NCBI RefSeq assembly: GCF_003945595.2
Contig: NW_024105087.1
Location: 2,175,001 to 2,239,000, forward strand
DNA length: 64,000 bases
Direction: 5' to 3'
Source: Pipra filicauda
Taxonomy: Eukaryota; Chordata; Aves; Passeriformes; Pipridae
This document shows positions 38,083 through 50,800 of the stretch, piece by piece. The notes under the pieces were generated by a model, which saw only the letters and a list, made by a program, of their open reading frames with translations, did no database searches and was not told where the DNA came from. A program made the position numbers and the translations under genes. Each line of letters starts with the position of its first letter. Position 1 is the stretch's first letter.

Positions 38083-41000
38083 ATGGATAACTACTGAATG
38101 AGGTCTGATGAAATGAACTCTGTTGGCCATTAAATAACAAGAAATGCCCAGCCATAATTTCATTGATATCCTACAGGCAGGGAAGATATAACAGAGAAAT
38201 AAAACAATTTTTTTGTGTCTTGAAATTCTGAAAGCTAAACTGTGTACTGTTGAAGATAAAGTATTTTGTAAACTGTGGGGGGTCTTTCTAACCCTTGAAA
38301 GGACTGTATCCATAGGGAGTCTAGACTTCATTCCCAGTGTTCATTAATTCAGAATGTTCAATAAAATTGTTTCGTTCTTTAAACAAGACATTTCAAATAA
38401 CTTTATCTAAATCTAATTAAAATTACAAATTATAAGGAGAGTGCAGCCAGTCGCAGAAACTTACAAAAGAAAGTGAGTATACAGGTGGTAAGGATCTTAC
38501 AGCATGTTTTCTATGATGTCGTTTTATTTTCACTGCTGATGTGTTTGATTCACATCACCATTCTTCATTTCAGTCCATTTTCACTTTTGCTGCTTCAACC
38601 TCTACAGTCTTTCTGCACTATTTATGTGAAAAGCTCTTTGCATTTTTTATTTCAGATCCTCTCCTATTGCAGTTCATGAAGTCTTTCAACAGTAGGCTGT
38701 TAATCCTTTGCAGATTAATATGATTTCAGTGATAATCCTTTCATTTGTTGAATTTTTAAGACATATAATCATTAAAGAAAGCGCTTGACAGATTTTCCAT
38801 TAAAGCAGTTCAAAGCAGGTGGTATGCCTTTAATGTATGTCGGTAGCACTTTATGTTGCTCATTTATAAAATTAAATTTGCAGATGAAGCGAATAAGTCT
38901 AGGGTTAGTTATTGGTCTTTTCCCTTTGGTATTACAGTTCAAATCCAGTTAAGAAAAAAATATTCAGGGGTTTGCAGGCAAATCAGGGCTAGAATATCTG
39001 TTTGAATGCTCTTTTCAAACTCCATTGCTGCTTTTCATCTCGAGCAAGGATCAGCTTGGGTTCTGTCCTGAGACCGTAAAGCATTAATTTAAGTATATGT
39101 AGTAAGAAACAAAGTATAATTCAAATGTGAGCTTTGCCTTCAGGTAGAACGTAGGGCGTAAATGGTTTACAGGTTATTCCAGTTCTTTGTACAAGGCTAA
39201 ATCTTACCTTCATTGAAGTTAAACTTATGACTGAAATACTCTTCCCCAGATGAACCTGAAGTCCGTAATTATCCCCCAATAATGGCACACATAAAACTCT
39301 TGATATTAGGGATTTTGGTTTACTGTTGATTCCCAGCTCACCGTCCATGACTGTCTTTTTCATCTAATTCTTTTAACCTCTTTTTTTGTCTTCTTTTTCC
39401 TCTGATATTTCCCATATTGATTTATTTCTGATTTTCCTGTTCTTTTATGCATGCTGATGAAACAATAGGGAGGAAGAGAAAGTGCAGGTATTAAAATATA
39501 GTGATGCTGAATGCTCTTGTAAGCCACATTTTAGCTAAGCTCTCAAAAGCGATTCTTCAAAGCTAATAGACAAACAGTAAAAATGCTTTTTACCTAGAGA
39601 TCTGAAAAACATTGAAAGTTCATCAAAACCTCTGTTTAAACGAATAGATAGAAGTTGTGGCCTGTCATAGTAGGCAGAATTTTTGCTTTTATATACTGAA
39701 AACTCATAGATACTTTGGGCAGGAGGGAAAGGAAGCAGACACCACAACGCTTAGAGAAAATCAGGTCCTGAACTTGGCAAACCTTTAGCTGATTTTGTCA
39801 CATATTTGCAGCTTTAAAATGATTTGGCCTTTGCAACAGCCAAAATAAGTGTCCTTTAATCACTTCCAACCTATTAACAGATGGGCAAACAGCTTTTATA
39901 AATGGGGCATACAAAATACTCCAATATCAGCCAAAACTAATTAGTAGCATTATCTGAACTGAAATTTGTAAGGATGGGATATATATCAATGCAGATAAAC
40001 TGATAGAAATTCCTTTTCAAATATCATGCTTGGTACTTGTTCTGCTCTGGTATATTCTAAACACATTAAATAAAACCCATTTTTTCTGTTTAGCTATATT
40101 CTTCCGTAAATTTTCCTGTAAAAGTTACCATTAGAGATAGTGTAACTGAGAGAAATTACACTGAGAGGCAGTTTAGAATACATTTTTGTGGCATACAAGA
40201 GAAAAAGCAGTGTAACTGAACACAACCATAAAATTAATTAATCTTTAAGAACAGCATAAAATACTGATATAAGACATTATTTATACAGCAGTGCCAGAGC
40301 ATATTAAATATATCTTTGCACAGCGCTATTAATCAGAATATGTAAATTGCATGAAATTAAATTGTGATATTATAAAAAAAAATTGCCCCATGTATAATTC
40401 AATAGGAAGAGCCATTCAATGCATTCCCATCAGATCTACATCATGAATTTGATTTTACAAAGACATCTGTAGTGCAGACAGCTGCTGTACCTAAGTGAGG
40501 AGTTGATTGTACACTTGATCTTTCAAACAGCCACTTGTCCATATCTTTCACATACTTCTTTTTATCATGAATCTACAAAAGAATGTAGTGGTTACAAAAT
40601 CAGAACTGTTCTAAAATACGTTTTCATTTAAAAAAATAATAATTAAATGTGTTGATTTTAGGAAGACTTTCTCTCCTTCTACCCAAGTGCCCCGCCTTCT
40701 TCAAATAATCTACCTCTATCTCAGCTTTTTTTTTGATTTGAGGATCCTGTTTGAAAAGTCAAACTTTATGTAGAATCTGAAATAAATCTGAAAATAATGT
40801 TATGGAAACATTTCAAACTTTTCTTCCTGTAAGATAACACGATAGGACCTGCCCTCCCACATTTGAAAGACTTTTTCTCCAAATTTGGAAAAAAAATAAT
40901 CTCTAGGAATACTGTGTATACTCTATATACCCCTGTAGATAATCAGTCAGGTAGTTCCCTTCCTGTCCATCTAACATAATGTCGTTCCTTGGTCTTTGAA

Positions 41001-42895
41001 GACAGTGGGTTTGATTAGGCTAGAGATGGAGCCCTTGGATATCCTTATACTGGGTACACTCTAATGTCTCAGAGTAGATACATCACCTGGAACTCACTAG
41101 ACTTGTCTACTAGAAAGGTTGTGGTGATGAGTATCCAGTCAGGGTATTCCCTGTGCAACCTATGAAACTGCAATTTCCTCAAAATCCTACAAAGAAATTA
41201 AAATGTTGCTCTTTTCTAATAGGATATCTGGGGAAAAAGTAAATGTACACTCTCTGCTGGTGTGGAGCTGAATTAAGCTGGTAGAGTGTTCAGTTCCTTG
41301 CTCAGTGAAACAGATTAGAGGGTTTATCAGATTAAAAGTGAATGTTGAAATCATGGTCCCATATTGTGAGGTTATATGAAACACCTGGAAGATTTTATAG
41401 CCAGTAGAGAGATCAAGATTGATGGAACAGATTTGTCTTTGTGGCATAGAGTAGAGTGATGAATAAGTTCAAATGATATTTTTTAATTATAAGAAAATGG
41501 TCTGATGAGAAATCCTGCAGGCTCTTGGCTAGATGAAGAAAGTACCATAGAACACCAGAAACCAATAATTTTGAAATTCATCATTTAAGTTATTTTGTTT
41601 TTAAAAGACTCAATACAATATAACCACAAAAACAAACAAAAAACTAGCAAAAGAATATTTTGAGAAATACTCAGATCTCAATTTCTCAAGAATTTTATCT
41701 GACTAGCACCTTACTTTATGAATACCAAACATCAAAAACCATTTTTCTCTCAATTGAATGATATTTCCAGCAGATTGGTTTAATCTTGGCACAATCTAGA
41801 TGTATTAAGCAAAATTAAGGCTTTACAACATAGAGCTGCTTATGACCTTAACTATAAAATGACTATTTCTATTCACAATTATACCTTCAGGAGAAAATTC
41901 TAAATCTGATTGATGAAAAATCCTCAGCTATGGTTTGGTTTACATTTCTGCCAGTTACACTGCTTGAAATGCAAAATCTAACATTTTTGATTATTTATCA
42001 TATGCATTGTGATCATTTCCTCAGTTGGGACATAGTCAGGTCATCATATGGGAGGACTGTAGAGATGAAACTTCGGAGAGTTCCTTTCTACTCCTCTGTA
42101 TCAAGATTAAATTGAGAGCTTTCAGGTTTTTAAAATTACTTTTAGCAATTTTACTGAAGCAAATACATGTATAGTCCAGGATATTGAATATCTTGGCTTT
42201 TCTGGTATTTCTGCTATCTTGTTTTGACAGGAAAATCTCCAATACAGCATTTCCTGCTGTGTTCTTATGAAAAGGATTGGTTTCAATACATTTCTCTGGT
42301 CTCGTAAAATCTGGTTTTATGTGTGTGTGTGTTGAAATTTCCTGGCAACTTTGACGAATACACATTAATAAAATCCATGAAAGTTTGCATTCATATGGAA
42401 GAGACACTTAAAGCTTTCCCTGTCTATCAGCTGTAGCTTGTATTACCAGGTAAATTTTAAGAGTTGGCAGGTAATTTATTTCTTTAGTCTTACTCAAATT
42501 ACAGTGTATTTGCACACAAAAATAGGACTTTTTATGTTCTCCGTTTTGTAAAAGAAAAAACAAACCAACAAACCTGTACAGTTAAATAGTAATTCAAAAT
42601 GTTAACAGTTTTGAAAAGAACTTAATCTTTATAGTTTTCAAAGCCATGGGCATTGTGCAGATCTACGCAGCTGCAGCAGAACAGTTGGCAAGCAGATTTG
42701 GATGCTAATTCTGTAATTGGAGATGGTAAATGACCAACAGTTCCTTTTCAATCTTTTCAAGCTATTCATGTAAATAAAAGGATTCTATGTGATTCTGTAA
42801 TTATTTTAGGTGCACATTACAATTTGTCTTCTAGAATTTTTATTTATAGTTCAACCATTTGTTCACCAAACTAAAAAATGTACGTTAATTTCTAG
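38083..42895. other. No recognisable genes
   Basis: Unique AT-rich sequence. The longest frame (42036-42407 minus, 123 codons) contains an ACAC-type run translating to THTHI and no motif. A short (GT)n run lies at 42321-42332. The segment 40230-40400 is very AT-rich with several TAAT cores, which is compatible with either drift or a regulatory element. Confidence 0.55.
42321..42332. repeat. (GT)n microsatellite
   Basis: Six GT dinucleotides, a short run below typical polymorphic length. Confidence 0.75.
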
Positions 42896-43064
42896 TGACA
42901 AACACCTTGACCTTCAAACCCAGAAGAAAAATATCACTCAGCTGGAAGTCTTTGAAGCCTCTCGAGATAGTAGAAAGCATCCTAGCATTAGAGAAGTGCT
43001 TAAAGCTGTCATTTGCATTCTAAGATACATGAGAAGGTGGTTCGAACACAGGGCATTCAAGATA
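42896..43064 (+). other. Weak exon candidate, unknown product
   Basis: TTAATTTCTAG precedes a 169-bp segment open in one frame, followed by GTAAAG at 43065. The translation is polar and charged (for example FEASRDSRKHPSIREVLK) and differs from the hydrophobic chance frames around it. The acceptor pyrimidine tract is poor and the donor lacks the usual AG before GT. I do not recognise the product. Confidence 0.12.
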
Positions 43065-43482
43065 GTAAAGATTAACGCAATATCTTGATTGTTTAATCCA
43101 TTCAGCACTTATATTTTAGTAGTATAAGAATTCTTGATTATTATTATTTTGCTAATAAACAACCCCCCTGCTCAGCTGGTCTGACTGTCATGGCTGTTCT
43201 GCATCCTCGAGGTTACGGAGAATTCAGTGATAGCTAGTGCTGTGCTGGTACCCCTGTCCATCTCTTGATCTCAAGAAGGCTCTCTATCAGTTTTTAGAAG
43301 AGAATGCCCCATGTGATGCTCAATCCCTCTGCCTTCAGAGAGTCTTGGTGTACATGCATATTGTACTGTTAATCCTGGGGCCTGCAGTTTTTCAAGTAGA
43401 GAAACAGGATGTAACTAACAGAATGTTTATTTCACTTTTCTTCTCCCATGTTGTTTTAAGTTGCAATTGCTAAAAAAACCCA

Positions 43483-43600
43483 TGTATTCTATAGAATGTA
43501 GACCTTGTATTCTATAGGATAATTACTGTCTTTCGTGTATATCCTCTAGTATTGCTAATTGAAATACCAGTTCCTGAGGAATGACATACCAGTTCCTGAG
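43483..43600. repeat. Two adjacent short tandem duplications with 22-23 bp period
   Basis: TGTATTCTATAG occurs at 43483-43494 and 43506-43517 (period 23). Its first copy sits in the palindrome ATTCTATAGAAT (43486-43497). About 50 bp further on, ATACCAGTTCCTGAG occurs at 43564-43578 and, identical, at 43586-43600 (period 22). Confidence 0.85.
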
Positions 43601-44770
43601 AAACTACATGCTGTAATATGCACTTTTGCGTTCTATCTCAAAGTTTACACCAAGTTAAAAGAGCTTTTGCACGTTGCAGACAGTGTTTATGGAGGCTGCA
43701 TAACTTCAGTTATCATTCATCTAATGATGGCTAAGCCTCCTATCTAAGAAGTACACTGTGAGAAAACTTGTATCTAATTCAAAGAAGGGGGTCAAGTAGG
43801 AACTGACTAATCCATTAAACAATCTATTTTATTAGTTTTCCAGAATCCTAAAATAGGGTAATCAAAATCAGGTCATATTATTTGGTAAACATCAGCCTTT
43901 AGAAATATTATTTTGCTTTATACACTGGAGGAGAGGGAGTTGTTGCTGCTAATATAATTAATGATGAGGTGAGCCAGACTTTTGTGATATATACTTTGGA
44001 CTGTAGAAAACAAATACATATTTTTCTTCCCACAACATATGTTTAATAAAAAAAAGAAATTGAACACAGATTTTCTCATCCTGCCAAATTTAATGGTTCC
44101 AATTTTCCTCTTCTGAGGTACAGAACCTTGTCTGTCCTCCAAGACTGATTATGGGCAGATAGCATTTCATATTGTTCCTGATCAACTTCTGAAACTTGGG
44201 ATGAAATGTACTATCAGTACTATGGAGTAATTGTTTTTATGTACATGTTCATCTGTTTGTATGAGTTTACATGAATGGAATTTGTTCTTGTTTTCTTTTA
44301 AGATTTTCTTGTACGATGCACACCTCTTACTTCCACCTTCTCATCTGTTTCTTTAGTCACCCTTCACTTGTTTCTTACAGTAGTGAAAGTGAAACATATC
44401 TGTAATTACAGTCTACAAGTCATGGACCATCCCTACCAGCAGCTGGAAGGTACTACTCTAAGATAACCTGCATTAGGTGTCAAACTGGTGTTTTGGATCT
44501 CTCTCCACCAATTTGGTATTTTGAATTAGAGCAGTGGATAGACAAGAAAAAATGTGAGTCGTCCTATTTTTTAATAGAATTGTCTTTTATTTTAATTTCA
44601 GTACTCTGTTCAATCTTAATTAATATTCTGTGTTTGCAACACAATTATTTTAAAGTGCTTTTTGTGTGCAAGGATGATTTCATGCCTCCATATGCACAGC
44701 TGCATTCCTTAGATGTCATACTAGCCCTATAGAACTGTAAGGTTTAGCCTGAATAAAAAGGTTCTCTTGG

Positions 44771-44945
44771 TCACTTGATGAGTTTATGTAAATAAATTCA
44801 ACTTATTTAAATAATATTTTGAAATATTAATATTTTAATTTTTATTTTATAAATAAATAACAAATAAATAAAGACATTAAATAAATCAGTAACTGGATGA
44901 GCTTATTTAAATATCTTTAATCATTAAATATTTTATCTCTTTTAA
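44771..44945. repeat. AT-rich block with imperfect 120-bp direct repeat
   Basis: Almost pure A/T with TAAATAAATAA-type runs in the middle. CTTGATGAGTTTATGTAAAT near 44776 recurs as CTGGATGAGCTTATTTAAAT near 44893, followed in both copies by AT-rich text ending in AAATATTTT-like sequence. An old duplication is the simplest reading. Confidence 0.55.
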
Positions 44946-46045
44946 GCTGCTGTTTGTGATCATGTCAGTGTATTTTGGTTCTTAGTCTGTAACTTTGTTA
45001 GCCGTGAAATGATGGGCAGTGTCACAAACTGTCAGAAAGGAGGATTTGTAATGACATATTAGGTGAGAAAGTGCAAAACTGAGTGTCATCGCAATTTTCT
45101 TAACAGTTTATCCTTTTCATCATTCTAGCCAAGATTTTTTTCCTAGTATTATTGCCATTGTACGTTGGGAGGATTTTGTGGAAAATGAATAGCACTTGAT
45201 GAGATGAATGGGCATCTCCCATAATGAAATAATAACTTGTGTGTCTACAGAGCCTCTTTAAAGAAGATTTCTCTGCAATTTTTTTTGAGCTATCCGTGTA
45301 TTGTCTATTTAATTCGTGGAACTACTTTTTATGCCTGCACTTTTTTCCCCTGTTTCCTCATCAGTTTGGTAGCTCACTATAAAGTCAAGCAAGTGTGGTA
45401 GAGAAGATAGATGCTGTTGTTCAGCTGTATGGTAGGAAAGTCACTAAACAGCAAGGCTCAGGAGAAGCATAAATGACAATATGAAGAAGGCACAGAGACA
45501 AGGGCTGCTTCTTGTGGTACATAAGCAGAGAAGTATTGAAAGAAGAGGAAACAGTTGACTAATACCAAAACTGCCTGTCTTTAGCTCCAAATGCTCTGCT
45601 CACTCCCCTCTTCATTCTTCTGGATGTTTTTGTTTGTGTAGTCTGTATCACCCCAAGGACTTTATGAAGATATTAAGGAAAATAAAAAGCAGTTTAGACT
45701 GAAAAGTTTAGTCTGAATTTCCTTTTTGTCTGATCCATTGCCCTTCAAATTCCTCTTCCAGAATAAGAGGTGGTCATTTCATCACAGAATATGTTTAAGA
45801 TTAGTTGAGTGTGTACACTAGAAAATAGCTTCCCTCCTGGGAAAAAGCTGAGAAAAAGAGAATAGGTATGAATTTTTAACCATGCATCTAAACACAATAC
45901 TGCAAATTGGACTTAGGTTACCATTTTCATACCTAAGAGTTAGAAATGTATTGACTTTTTTTTACCCTTCTCCTTTAAGTAGATATTTCAGAGAAATAAG
46001 AATGTACTACCCACTAATTAAGATGTTGCAGCCCAATGTATTGTC

Positions 46046-46062
46046 TTTTTTTTTTTTTTTTT
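46046..46062. repeat. Oligo-T run (T17)
   Basis: Seventeen consecutive T residues. No retrocopy is recognisable on the minus strand upstream of it. Confidence 0.85.
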
Positions 46063-46380
46063 GCTGTTTTTTGATTCATGGCCTTCAAAGACTAGAGTAC
46101 AAACAAGGTAGATGCTGTTTTTCTGAAATGTTAAAGTGACATTAATTTTCTCTGCTTTGAAGACAGAAAGAGACATGTTATAGATGTTCAGGCACAACAC
46201 TGGTGTTAACCCTTACAGGAAGTCTAATGGCTTTGTTAATTAGTAGTGTATGAGCTAGACTGCTAACCTCTGTCTCTCAGGGAGAAAGATTTGCAAAATC
46301 ACACCAAATCAGCAAAAATCTGGATATTACCTGAAATACTCTGTGGACATGAAAGTATAGGAGACTGTGAAGTTTTTTGT

Positions 46381-46423
46381 ATTTATTTGGTACTTTTCCT
46401 TTCCTGAGCAGTACCAAATAAAT
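46381..46423. repeat. Perfect 14-bp inverted repeat (hairpin)
   Basis: ATTTATTTGGTACT at 46381-46394 is the exact reverse complement of AGTACCAAATAAAT at 46410-46423. The loop is 15 nt and pyrimidine-rich. Pairing stops cleanly at both ends. Transcripts from either strand could form the stem. Whether it is expressed cannot be judged from sequence. Confidence 0.8.
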
Positions 46424-46517
46424 CACACAACACCTATCTCTGAGTTACTCTTCTTGATTGAAACTGCATTATATACTATATTAAATTGACTGTTAGCCTA
46501 CTGCTGTGATTTCCCCC

Positions 46518-46531
46518 TTTTTTTTTTTTTT
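46518..46531. repeat. Oligo-T run
   Basis: Fourteen T residues preceded by CCCCC, then AAG. It superficially resembles a splice acceptor tract but no exon-like sequence follows. Confidence 0.75.
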
Positions 46532-47793
46532 AAGTAACTGTGGCAAGGCATCCATGGGCATTTGAATTACAGTGATACTGGAGAAAATTTCTTCCACTCT
46601 GAGTTTTCCCCTTGCCTTTTACCTCAGGGGGAGTGGTTTAATATACTGATTTAGGTTGAGTGTATCTACCAAGTAAAAAAGAGTACTAACTGCTATAGTT
46701 TTTCACCTCCCTCAACCTCTTTCTACCAGACAAGTTCTACTGACCATCATTTTTTCCTGTTGAGAAATTCTAATAGAGGAAAGAGATGTTTCTCAGTGTA
46801 GCTGTTCTCCTTTTCATTCAACAAGGATGATGCATGACCTTCCCTTCAGTGCAAGAGTAAGTCAGCAGCAAACTGCACCATATAACCTCTGCATAGGCCT
46901 ATGTTTCCATACAAAGTGTGTCAAGCATACTAACTTGGCTTTGAAAAAAATAGTGCTAAAAAAGAAGAAAATATTTCTGAAGAAAACATTTCTGAAAAAA
47001 CCTTCAGTGCCCAATACTTTATTGTAAAGATATGAAAAAACTTCTCTTTTTCAGTTTATGAAACAATGTTTTCCCAGCGAGAAGTTGACAAAAAGATGGA
47101 GAGAAATGATCTGTTTGAATTTTTGAGATAGTGTGGATAGTAGGATACAGCAAGTCTTCCAGTAGGTTTGTTCAGGTACATGGTCTCTTATAATGGCTTT
47201 ACAATGGTAAAAAATTTCAACTGCAGGTTCTGCAGGATTTGGGCTTTTGGCTTGTTTGATTTTTTTACTATTCTTAAAAGCATAGTCAGGACAAAACTTA
47301 CCTGATACTGATGATCTTTTTCATAATGGAGCATTTTATCATTATACTTGAAATAAAGTCCATTTCTCTGCAATTCCACTGTGTCTAAAAATGCTGGAAT
47401 ATAATTCCACACTATTTTTAAATATACTTAAGAGGATGTAGAGCAATTTTGTGGCAGGTTTGCATTTGCAGATGTCTCCAGGCAAAACATTAACCCCTTT
47501 GTAAATTCAGTGGTGTTTACCTTCCAACATCCTTAAACGACTCAGTGCAGAGAACTTTTAGAAATATTAATAGATGAGAATATTCTTAGAAGACTGTAAA
47601 TAAAATAAGACCTCACAAGGCAAGAATTAGGGTATCCTGAAATGTAAATTGGAGGGAGATAATTTGTTTAAAAATCAAAATAAAACTGTAACTAATCAAG
47701 CCCTTCAAACACATCTAGAGTCTCATGTTCCTTCTGGCTTTTGTTTTTCCCAGGGAAGTCAGTGGAAGAGCCTGCAATGATCCTCTCAATGTA

Positions 47794-47808
47794 GAGCAGC
47801 AGCAGCAG
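47794..47808. repeat. (AGC)5 trinucleotide run
   Basis: Five perfect AGC units in otherwise mixed sequence. The local GC content is slightly raised and no long frame runs through it. Confidence 0.8.
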
Positions 47809-50800
47809 CTCCTGTGTGACTTACAGAGAGAGAGTCTTTTTGGGAACCTCACAAGTTGAGGTGGGAGATGCCACTTGCAGTTTCTCCTCTAGCACACTTT
47901 AATAGCTCACTTTTAATTTATAGTGACATATGTAGGTGCTGTGAACAAAGCTGGTCTAAACATGAGTTGTCCTAAGTTTGCAAGTTATCGCAACTGGGGG
48001 ATTCTTGTGAACTTCTTTGGAGGTTATGGTTAATTTTATGTATCAGCACTTCCAAAGACTGCTTTTAAAGACCAGCTTTATTTAGTGAGAGAAACCTACA
48101 TCTAGTTGGCACTTTTGACTTGTTGATGACCTACATGTGGTTTCTTTTTATCATAATTTTTTGCATGCCTTTCCAAGCTTTCTTTCCAAGCTGCATCTTT
48201 GAGTGTCTGACCACACATTGTGCTTGCACATTATCTGCTTTCCAGTGTTGGCTTCCAGTAAATGCAATCAGTTTTTCATGGAAAATCATGTATTACATGT
48301 CATTTAGGTCACATTCCTAAGACAGTGTGAATAAGACCAGGTATTTTTAGTCATTTGCTCAGTCCCCATCACTATGGTAACAGGAGATTTTGTGACTGGG
48401 AGACAGATTTCTGTCTTATATCCTAGATTTGGGAGACTATTGCTACTTTTCCCTGTGTTCAGGAAAGGTTCATGCTTCCCAAATCATTATTCAATTTATT
48501 TAGAGTCTCTTAGCTGTGAAGTGCTATCAAGACTTGTTTGGCCATTTGAGGCAGTGTGTAGGCTTCTTATGCATTTTGATTTTAAAACTCTCCTAAATTG
48601 TTAACATGTAAATGATGAATAATTGCTAAAACGTGGAGATGTGCCTGTGTCTAAAGGGCACCCATAAAATGATTTCCAACATGGAAGCATTTTGAATAAA
48701 TTCCACTTATCTGCAAAGTGCCCACTCTTTCTCAATATTATAATATAGATGTCATTATTTCTGAAGATGAATTATTAACAGAGTAAAACCTTGCTAAATT
48801 GCTCGGGAGAGACACTGCAACTGGTTGAATGTTTGGAATTCCTGAATACTGATTCGATGAAACCATCTTCTGTGCCAGTGCAAAGCACTCCATAGCATCA
48901 GTCTGCTTATTCAGGAATGGAAAGATAAGGGGGAAGGGGAGGTCTATGTGTCGAGGCAGAATGGTGGAGAGATCTACTGATAGTTACTACACTGAACTTT
49001 TTTGGGTGAACATTACATCCTGCATGGCCCTGTGACTAATCTATGGAAGGTTAAAACAGGGACCCTGGCCATGTGGCTATTTAGTTTGAGCACAGGTAAA
49101 AAAAAAACATAATCAGATCTCTTGAAAATTTTTCCATCTCATTTTACTCTTACTGTTTTTGTTGGTGGCTTTTTTTTAATTGAATCTAAACATTGCTGAA
49201 AAAACAGGGCCCGTGAAAATAGCTGTCCAGATGCTAAATGTCCTGTTACTTTTCCATTTCCAGTAATGAATGAGTACTGTCTGTGGCTAACAATAATTTA
49301 GGCAGGAAAATGCTGAAGACTTTTAATTTTACATGTTATCTTGTGAGTTTTAATTACATCAGTACCATTCATAACTACAAATCTGATTTTTATAGAACCT
49401 GCTTATTTGATATAAAGGTTAGACACTGAAGACAGTAAAATTATTAGAAAAAAACAAGAATATATGTAGCAAAACACAAATATTCAGCATTAAATAAAAA
49501 AGATCTTACTGTCAAAATAAGAAAGAAGACTCTCTGTTGCAAAATAACAGTGAAATGTGCATTAGAAATATTAGGTGAGATAGGAGAAAAAAGCTGAATA
49601 AATGAAAGTCTACTAGACATGTTGTTTTGAGTCTCTGTGTTTGTATAAGCAAAGCCAGTAGAATAATTTGACCAAACAAGACTGTAGTCATGACACTGTC
49701 AGGAACTAAAAAGACAGTGGTACCAAGAGTGGACTCATGAGTGCTGAATGGAGGCTTATACAGACAAACATGTTTGTGTTTTCCTTTAGAAATCTACTTT
49801 TTGACTCCTGGGAAACCAAGGGAGCTTCCTTTATGTCAAATGAATTTAACCACAGGTGATTCTTCAGATGTATTTGTACATACCTTGTTCTTCACAGCGT
49901 GAGGAAAAGTCAGTCTCTGTGTTACCAGATAACACAGTGCTTGCTGAGAAGTTAGGAACTGACTAGAAAGAATTGAATGGCTTTCTATCAGTGGTGGGGT
50001 TTAGCTGCTGGCTTAATGAAAAAGCCAATTAAAATTAAGGTCATAGTGCAGTGATTTTTAGATTTCATACAGCAGTAATGATGCTATTTCATCATATTTC
50101 AAACCAATTTGTGTTGCTACTTCATTCTGCTATTGAAAATCAGAATGCCATGCACTATGCAGTCAGGAGAATGCCTCAGTGAAACACTGCTGTACTTTGT
50201 TTGAATAAAATAAGAAAAATAAAGCTAATGAACCGATCAATTTTGGCCATATGCTTTGAAGTAGCTATTGAAATTACAGCTAATTGTTATGAAAAATATT
50301 TCTTTAAATATTTTTTTTGGAAAGCAGTATTGTAGCCTATTTTTAAATATACCTTTTATTTCTCTGGTTGACTCATTGTGCTGCTTGTTCTATTCAGGTA
50401 AACATTTATATCGAGTTCAGAGGAACTATGCATGTGTGTAGGTTAGGTATTGGGACTGCAGTTATTTTGCTTCTATATTTGCTGAAAAGTCCAGCCATAT
50501 TATCTTGTTATTTAATTCTACAGTCACTGAAATTACTACTATTAATGCTGGTTGAGGCTGGATCAGGTAAATAGTTGTGAGCTAATCCTGTTTATATGTT
50601 GTTAAGGCAAACTGTTCACGGTTGCAGCATCCTGATAATTGGAGTATTTTTAAGTAAAATAAACACAGTAAGGATTTTCTCTGCAGTTGGACCTTTTTAG
50701 TTGCCTCTGATAAGCTCCATACTTTTTCACCTTTGCATTTTTGATCTTGATAACTAGTCCTGTATTTGTACAAAATATCCAATGTTTAGGCTAAGAATAT

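Noticed and set aside
43030..43060. GGTTCGAACAC resembling a tRNA B box
   Set aside because: It departs from the B-box consensus at the 3' end, and no A box or cloverleaf can be folded upstream.
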